Shown piece by piece: positions 31,916 to 36,594 of a stretch of 36,594 nt of DNA (its first letter is position 1; each line of letters begins with the position of its first letter). Both the position numbers and the translations under genes were made by a program. This DNA comes from Deltaproteobacteria bacterium (GTDB lineage Bacteria > Myxococcota_A > Polyangia > JAAYKL01). The notes beneath the pieces were generated by a model, which saw only the letters and a list, made by a program, of their open reading frames with translations, searched no databases and was not told where the DNA came from. Location of the stretch: positions 1 to 36,594 of the forward strand of contig JAFGQN010000059.1 in NCBI GenBank assembly GCA_016935665.1. Reading direction: 5' to 3'.

Positions 31916-32502
31916 TGGTTGTCTCCTTGACGTTGATTAAACTGATTCATTGCCTTAACGATTCCAAATTCAGCAATGCACTCAATTGCCTTGCAGGACC
32001 GGTCGATAATTGCGCTTAAGTCAATTTGTTCGTCCGGAGTAAAACGTTTGAGTACAAAATCTGAAACATCTCCGTGTATGGGTCGGCCTACGCCAATCCG
32101 GATGCGGTGGAAGTCGGTTGTGCCCAACTCTTTTTTCAATGAATTAAGACCGTTGTGCCCACCGGTACCGCCGCCGGATTTCAAGCGGACCATACCATAG
32201 TCGAGGTCAATATCATCATGAATAATAATTAATTGATTGATAGATAATTTGAAGAAATTCATCGCGGGTTGAACACTTCTGCCACTCAGGTTCATGAACG
32301 TTTGCGGTTTGAGCAATACGGCCTGTGAACCGGCAATTTTAACTTTGCAGAATTCGCCATTGAATTTCTCCTGCCATCTGGTGAGAAAGGAACCGAATCG
32401 GGACTGGAGCTCGTTTGCCACCGCAAAACCAATATTATGGCGTGTACCGTCGTATTTGGGCCCTGGGTTTCCAAGACCGACAATCAGAAATGGGCTTTCC
32501 AT
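31912..32502 (-). CDS. pth: Peptidyl-tRNA hydrolase
   Basis: The protein has 196 residues, the usual length. It frees tRNA from stalled peptidyl-tRNA in the cytoplasm. Family marks are all present: [20 protein letters not shown] with the catalytic His, [10 protein letters not shown], the Asp of [24 protein letters not shown] and [15 protein letters not shown] lies four bases before ATG. It follows rplY after 109 bases and overlaps hppA by four bases. The order prs-rplY-pth is widely conserved in deltaproteobacteria. Confidence 0.97.
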   Translation of the reverse strand: MESPFLIVGLGNPGPKYDGTRHNIGFAVANELQSRFGSFLTRWQEKFNGEFCKVKIAGSQAVLLKPQTFMNLSGRSVQPAMNFFKLSINQLIIIHDDIDLDYGMVRLKSGGGTGGHNGLNSLKKELGTTDFHRIRIGVGRPIHGDVSDFVLKRFTPDEQIDLSAIIDRSCKAIECIAEFGIVKAMNQFNQRQGDNQ

Positions 32503-32611
32503 GGAATCACCTGTACTAATGAAAGAATGTAAAGAAGCTCAAAACGTGCGTCAGTTCAAAACCTTGACTGTAGAATGGCAAAATTCCCGTCATGCCGGAT
32601 TGGCAGCGCGG

Positions 32612-33235
32612 TTATTTTTTCTTCTTTTTACCGGCAGCGGGTTCCTCAGGAGCGACTTCTTCGATCACAATTGGGGAGATGGTTAAAACAGCTTCCTGAG
32701 GTGGCATAGCTACAGTCAGGCCTTCAGCCAGCGGCAGCTCGCTCACATGGTAAGTGATGCCGCCTTCCAGGGCGGAAACGTCAACCGAAATTTTGGCAGG
32801 GATGTCTTTGGGCAAACAGATAACAGGCAGCGTGCGATGTACCATGCGCAGGATACCACCCAGCTGCTCGCCTTTGGAACGGCCCACTTTTACCACCGGA
32901 ACATCCACGCGGATGGGGGCGCTTTCAGAAATGGACAAAAAGTCCACATGCAATAACTCGCGGGTTACTGGATCATAGTGGTGATCTTTAACGATAACCA
33001 GCGCATCTTCTTTTTTCTCACTGTTGACATCTGAAATAACGACGTCCAGCGGTGTGTTGACGCGCAGGGGACCGGCCAGGGCCTTGATGAGCGCTTCGGG
33101 GTCCACTGAAATTTTTCTTGTATCGGTGTCTTTCCCATAGACCACTGCGGGAACACGACCGGCTTTGCGCATACGACGTGCGGCGCTTTTTCCTTTGCTT
33201 TCTCTTGCCAGTGCTTCGAGTTTAATGAATTCCAT
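32612..33235 (-). CDS. rplY: 50S ribosomal protein bL25, long (TL5/Ctc) form
   Basis: The protein has 207 residues. The N-terminal 5S-rRNA-binding domain (residues 1-95, with SAARRMRKAGRVPAVVYGK and ALVIVKDHHYDPVTRELLHV) is followed by the TL5 beta domain (about 96-190, with VGRSKGEQLGGILRMVHRTL and VDVSALEGGITYHV) and a Lys-rich tail. It binds 5S rRNA in the central protuberance. The long form is typical for this lineage, in contrast to the short E. coli L25. AGGTGA is five bases before ATG. It follows prs by 49 bases. Confidence 0.96.
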   Translation of the reverse strand: MEFIKLEALARESKGKSAARRMRKAGRVPAVVYGKDTDTRKISVDPEALIKALAGPLRVNTPLDVVISDVNSEKKEDALVIVKDHHYDPVTRELLHVDFLSISESAPIRVDVPVVKVGRSKGEQLGGILRMVHRTLPVICLPKDIPAKISVDVSALEGGITYHVSELPLAEGLTVAMPPQEAVLTISPIVIEEVAPEEPAAGKKKKK

Positions 33236-33284
33236 TTTTTCACCTGTCTTTCTTATATGTTTATTTATTGTTATTCAAATGAGG

Positions 33285-34244
33285 TTAATCTTTGTAGTTT
33301 TCCTGAAAGAGGGAGCTGAGGGATTCGCCGAGGTGAATCCGGCGCAGCGCTTCTCCCAGCAGTTCGCCGCAGGAAACCACTTCGATTCTGGCGCGTTTCT
33401 GTTTTTCCTCAGATAGCGGAATCGTGTCAGTGATGATTAATTTGTCGAGAACGGAATTTTCCAGCCGATCAATGGCTGGACCGGACAGTACACCGTGGGT
33501 AATCGCGGCCATTACACGTTTGGCGCCTGCATCCTTGATAGCCTTGGCGCCACTGCAAAGGGTTCCGGCGGTATCAATCATGTCGTCCACGATAATACAA
33601 TTGGCGTCTTTGACGTCACCGATGATATGCATGATAGCCACTTCGTTCGCCTGAGGTCGACGCTTATCGATAATCGCAAGATTGGCATTCAGATTTTTGG
33701 CAAAACTTCTGGCCCGACGCACCCCCCCTGCGTCCGGAGAAACCACCACCACGTTCTGGTTAACCTGATGACGGATGTGATTGCACAGCACTTCCAGACC
33801 GTAAAGATTGTCAAACGGAATGTCGAAAAATCCCTGTATCTGACCGGCATGCAAATCCAGAGATACGATGCGATCCACGCCTGCGGCGGTGAGCAGGTTG
33901 GCCACCAGTTTGGCGGTAATCGGTGTTCTGGGAGACACTTTGCGGTCCTGTCTGGAGTATCCATAGTATGGGGTGACTGCGGTGACAGAGGCGGCTGATG
34001 CGCGATTGAGCGCATCGATAATGACGAGCAATTCCATTAAATTGTCATTGGCGGGTGGACATGTGGGCTGCACCACGAACACGTGAACCCCACGGACACT
34101 TTCTTCTATTTGTGCAAAAATTTCACCATCGGAAAATCGTTTCACAGTTGCGGCACAGAGTGGAATGCCCGAAGCGTCGCTTATTTTCTGCGCCAGGGGC
34201 ATGTTTGCGGTGCCTGCAACGAGCAGTGTCTGTTGCATATCCAT
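33285..34244 (-). CDS. prs: Ribose-phosphate pyrophosphokinase
   Basis: The protein has 319 residues from ATG 34244, with AAGGAG ten bases upstream; a longer frame would run back through the tRNA and is rejected. It makes PRPP from ribose 5-phosphate and ATP for nucleotide, His and Trp synthesis. Visible marks are KRFSDGEIFAQIEESVRG, PYYGYSRQDRK, VVVVSPDAGGVRRARSFA and the PRPP loop VDDMIDTAGTL. It is the first protein gene of prs-rplY-pth-hppA. A T9 terminator-like signal ends 35 bases before its start, so its expression depends either on read-through from the tRNA promoter or on a short promoter in that gap. Confidence 0.97.
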   Translation of the reverse strand: MDMQQTLLVAGTANMPLAQKISDASGIPLCAATVKRFSDGEIFAQIEESVRGVHVFVVQPTCPPANDNLMELLVIIDALNRASAASVTAVTPYYGYSRQDRKVSPRTPITAKLVANLLTAAGVDRIVSLDLHAGQIQGFFDIPFDNLYGLEVLCNHIRHQVNQNVVVVSPDAGGVRRARSFAKNLNANLAIIDKRRPQANEVAIMHIIGDVKDANCIIVDDMIDTAGTLCSGAKAIKDAGAKRVMAAITHGVLSGPAIDRLENSVLDKLIITDTIPLSEEKQKRARIEVVSCGELLGEALRRIHLGESLSSLFQENYKD

Positions 34245-34278
34245 AATGTAAAATCTCCTTGGGGTGACGCGGGAAGGC

Positions 34279-34393
34279 AAAAAAAAAGCCCTCGCCGGTT
34301 GCTGGGACGGCAGGACTCGAACCTGCAATGACAGGTACCAAAAACCTGGGGCCTACCAATTGGCCTACGTCCCAATGTTGTCCAGGCGAGGAC
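34279..34393 (-). terminator. Terminator-like signal whose two stem arms flank tRNA-Gln
   Basis: On the minus strand GUCCUCGCC (from 34393 to 34385), upstream of the tRNA, is complementary to GGCGAGGGC (from 34296 to 34288), downstream of it: nine pairs with one G-U, plus two G-C pairs after a bulge. The downstream arm runs directly into nine U (34287 to 34279). The stem therefore encloses the whole tRNA as its loop. If the helix forms during transcription it would end the transcript before prs; once the tRNA is cut out it cannot form. Confidence 0.6.
34302..34374 (-). tRNA. tRNA-Gln (anticodon UUG)
   Basis: The 73-base cloverleaf has acceptor stem TGGGACG/CGTCCCA, D arm GGCC/GGCC, anticodon stem CAGGT/ACCTG with loop TTTTGGT (anticodon TTG), T stem GCAGG/CCTGC with loop TTCGAGT, and discriminator G. 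CCA is not encoded. It reads CAA (and CAG by wobble). It stands just upstream of prs, as in many deltaproteobacteria. Confidence 0.95.
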
Positions 34394-34551
34394 CGTAAAG
34401 GGCTGGTATAAGTTCCGGGCCCGCCTTCCTCTATCGAGGCCTTCGGTTCGCGCCGGTATCACCTTGGAAAAGGCGTCTATCACTGTGACTTTGATGTGTC
34501 AAACGAAAACAGATAAGGACGTGTTTTTTTTTGCAGATGCTGCAAACGGAT

Positions 34552-36342
34552 TTACTTCGAATCAGCTGGCGATTTGCTGGCATCCCCAGTCCCATCGGTG
34601 GTGATTTCATTTTCATCCCCAACCGTTTCAGTGTCGTCTGCGTCAGAATCCGGCATCACTCTTTTGGGAATGGGAAGGGGGTTTCCGTCGCATGACCCCG
34701 CCGGAATGTTGGCCTGATTCTGCTCCGTGTCGAGTGCGATAGGTTGTTTGCAATCGGGATTGCCGCTGTTTTTCTCACAGAACATATCCTTGATTTGTCG
34801 TGGCGAACGCGCGCGCATATCATAGCGGTTGTTCAGCAGCCACCCCGGAGACCCGGTAATGCCCAGCGAGGACGCTTTTTCGTAGGATTCGCTCAGCAGT
34901 TCTTTTCCTTCTTCGCCCTCCGAACATTTTTGGATGATCGCGGAATTGATCCCGTTTCGGGCACATTCCTCCCATGCGGATTCATCTTCGCGACCGTTGT
35001 TTTTCTGAAACGCCTGATTGCGGCAGATGACATAATCCATGAATCGGTAGTTTTTGGCGTAGTATTTCTGCGCACAGATTTGTCGTTTATTCTCTGCCAC
35101 TTCTCGCGGACCGTGCAAAGCGGTGAGCTTGTCATCCTCGATTTTACCGATGAATTGCAGATGAAACTCGATTTCGGAACGGTCTTTTTTGAAATGCTCC
35201 AAAACGGGCATCATGGCGTTCACCGTCCGTACACCGTAATGGCAATGACTCATGACAAATAAATCGAGACGGTTTTTCAGTTCGTCCCGACATACTTTTT
35301 TGGCATTGCAGCTTTCATCCGCGCAGTCCACCTTCCCGTTGCCGGTATTGTCTACTTCGTCGTCGCAGATCTCTGCTCCAGGATCCCACGGGGGTTTACC
35401 TGTATCGCCAAGGGGATAGACATATTCGCCTGTGGTTTCCTTCTTTACCAGGTGGCGCTTCAGCCGGTTGAACCCGTTTTCCACCTTTTCGATGGCCGAG
35501 CCAAAAATAGCCACTGGCAGGTAGGGTTGACCGGAGCTTTCAAATACGATTTTGCCTTCCGGTTCACTATAATCCAGCGTTTTGATTTCAGCACCTTCAA
35601 ACGTGCTGCGAACAAATGCCATAAAACGCCTTGGGTTGCAGGAACGCCCCACACATCGCTTGTCCGTGACAACTGTGACCGGGACTTTGACAGGCTCTGG
35701 TATATTTTTGCAGTAGTCCGGTTTTACGCCGGTAAACTGTTCGCATATGGCTCTGCGAAAGGACGCTTCAGTGCGTCCGCCAGTGTAAGGTTCGCCTGCA
35801 AGGAAGATGGTGGGAGACCCCTTCGCCCCCTTTTCCTGAGAATACTTGAACGAATCCACCAGTAGCGTCTTGCCTTCGTCACCTTCGAGGCAGCTTTTAA
35901 CGGCGTTTGCCGGGACTTTGGCTTTTTGGGCGCAGTTTTCCCAACCCGCAGGGATTTTGCTCCAGTCTTTCACCTGGCATTTCAGGAATGAAATCCATTG
36001 GGCATTGGTGGCGTGTTTTTTGGCGCACAGTTGAATAGTGTTGCCGGTTATTTCCGATTCGCCGTGAATGGATTTCCACTCCCCTTTTTCCTCGCGGGCA
36101 ATGTAATGTAAATTCAGATCAATATTATCGCCCATTTTTTCCAGAATGGGAAAGAGGGTGGTCAGCACCTTGGCCGACCATGTGCATTTGGACATGATGT
36201 GCATGTCGAGTCTGACTTTTTCTATGACGGTATTCTGAGGTTTTTCGTGCTTTGTGCTTTTACTGGCTTTATCGCCACACGCCCCGTACAGAAACAGCAT
36301 CAATGCGAGCACGACAAATGGAAATGGCGTTCCTGGTTTCAT
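34552..36342 (-). CDS. Lipoprotein with three thioredoxin-fold (GILT/DsbA-like) segments
   Basis: The protein has 596 residues. The signal peptide ends in YGAC (Cys22), a weak lipobox. Segment 1 (about 45-225) starts at HIMSKCTWSA with Cys53 and has a cis-Pro region GSPTIFLAGEPY. Segment 2 (about 228-320) has CVGRSC and LPVAIFG. A Cys-Asp-rich metal-binding-like linker follows (EICDDEVDNTGNGKVDCADE). Segment 3 (about 360-540) starts at FVMSHCHYGV with Cys367 and has GSPGWLLNN. Segments 1 and 3 resemble GILT-like domains (QICAQKY, RQICAQ-type blocks) but keep only the first Cys of the usual CxxC/CPYG pair. It is likely an envelope thiol chaperone or binding protein. A Thr/Asp tail ends it. AGGAGA is eight bases before ATG. 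Confidence 0.78.
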   Translation of the reverse strand: MKPGTPFPFVVLALMLFLYGACGDKASKSTKHEKPQNTVIEKVRLDMHIMSKCTWSAKVLTTLFPILEKMGDNIDLNLHYIAREEKGEWKSIHGESEITGNTIQLCAKKHATNAQWISFLKCQVKDWSKIPAGWENCAQKAKVPANAVKSCLEGDEGKTLLVDSFKYSQEKGAKGSPTIFLAGEPYTGGRTEASFRRAICEQFTGVKPDYCKNIPEPVKVPVTVVTDKRCVGRSCNPRRFMAFVRSTFEGAEIKTLDYSEPEGKIVFESSGQPYLPVAIFGSAIEKVENGFNRLKRHLVKKETTGEYVYPLGDTGKPPWDPGAEICDDEVDNTGNGKVDCADESCNAKKVCRDELKNRLDLFVMSHCHYGVRTVNAMMPVLEHFKKDRSEIEFHLQFIGKIEDDKLTALHGPREVAENKRQICAQKYYAKNYRFMDYVICRNQAFQKNNGREDESAWEECARNGINSAIIQKCSEGEEGKELLSESYEKASSLGITGSPGWLLNNRYDMRARSPRQIKDMFCEKNSGNPDCKQPIALDTEQNQANIPAGSCDGNPLPIPKRVMPDSDADDTETVGDENEITTDGTGDASKSPADSK

Positions 36343-36555
36343 GTTGATATCTCCTGAGATAATACTTATTGCCTTTGATTAAGTACGGATATGTTATTAT
36401 GAAAAATCCGGTATGAGCAATTCCCGGAAAAACATCTGTCTGAAACCGCCAGTTGGCTGATGAACTTAAATCGTAAAACTGAAGGAATGTCAAGTAGTGG
36501 GTAACGGGGGATAGGGCAATCGCAAAGTCGTCGCTGCAGCAAAATAATGTAGGGC

Positions 36556-36572
36556 CCGGGGTTTATCCCCGG
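36556..36572. repeat. GC-rich hairpin near the window end
   Basis: CCGGGG and CCCCGG pair across a five-base TTTAT loop. There is no T tract beside it, so it may be a small dispersed palindrome rather than a terminator. The adjoining sequence runs out of the window. Confidence 0.4.
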
Positions 36573-36594
36573 CCGAAAACTGGTTGCGGCGGCA

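Overview
The window (about 36.6 kb, moderate GC) looks like chromosomal DNA of an uncultured Gram-negative bacterium of the deltaproteobacterial/Myxococcota type. Reasons: many lipoproteins with Asp/Thr/Ser-rich low-complexity linkers after the lipobox, cysteine-cluster lipoproteins, a CotH-type lipoprotein, a remnant of a bacterial alpha-2-macroglobulin, signal-peptide-bearing beta-barrel proteins, and the run tRNA-Gln - prs - rplY - pth that is common in those lineages. This is inference from gene content; no rRNA is present. There is no CRISPR array, no intact transposase and no phage module.

Layout. 1-0.5 kb: 3' end of a phospholipase-D-like gene. 0.5-1.7 kb: gene-poor, with a possible decayed sigma-factor fragment. 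1.7-3.1 kb: secreted GH53 endo-galactanase on an Asp/Thr repeat stalk. 3.2-6.3 kb: TetR repressor divergent from a DUF362 ferredoxin-like gene and an exported metallo-beta-lactamase-fold hydrolase, with three similar palindromic operators between them. 6.7-8.1 kb: two small membrane proteins. 8.2-10.5 kb: hybrid histidine kinase. 10.7-12.6 kb: remnant of an MTH938-like gene and a CotH lipoprotein. 12.6-17.1 kb (minus strand): a five-gene envelope cluster made of a lipoprotein with four copies of a 12-cysteine module, a coiled-coil porin-like barrel, and three tandem secreted one-lobe phosphate-binding-protein-like paralogues. 17.4-20.3 kb (minus strand): intact MTH938-like gene, eight-cysteine lipoprotein, frameshifted glycosyltransferase stump, methyltransferase, alpha-2-macroglobulin remnant and an imperfect palindromic element of about 165 bp. 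20.3-25.1 kb: a sensor-like membrane protein, a four-helix membrane protein, and a TPR protein with a probable C-terminal barrel. 25.3-28.9 kb: a small helical protein with an apparent CTG start, three 149-bp tandem repeats, and a redox-defence cluster (exported peroxiredoxin, membrane-anchored OsmC-like protein, divergent LysR regulator). 29.1-36.3 kb (minus strand): a cysteine-rich lipoprotein, then the housekeeping run tRNA-Gln, prs, rplY, pth, hppA, preceded by a three-domain thioredoxin-fold lipoprotein.

How the parts fit. Most accessory genes act in the envelope: lipoproteins, barrels, periplasmic binding proteins and exported redox enzymes. The best candidate for an undescribed system is the 12.6-17.1 kb cluster, because its barrel and three binding-protein paralogues have no ABC permease or ATPase beside them and the lead gene encodes an unfamiliar repeat domain. 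The 10.7 kb and 17.4 kb regions share a duplicated segment, and 17.4-20.3 kb is a patch of gene decay. The prs transcript start region is unusual: two complementary arms flank tRNA-Gln and the promoter-distal arm runs straight into nine U residues.
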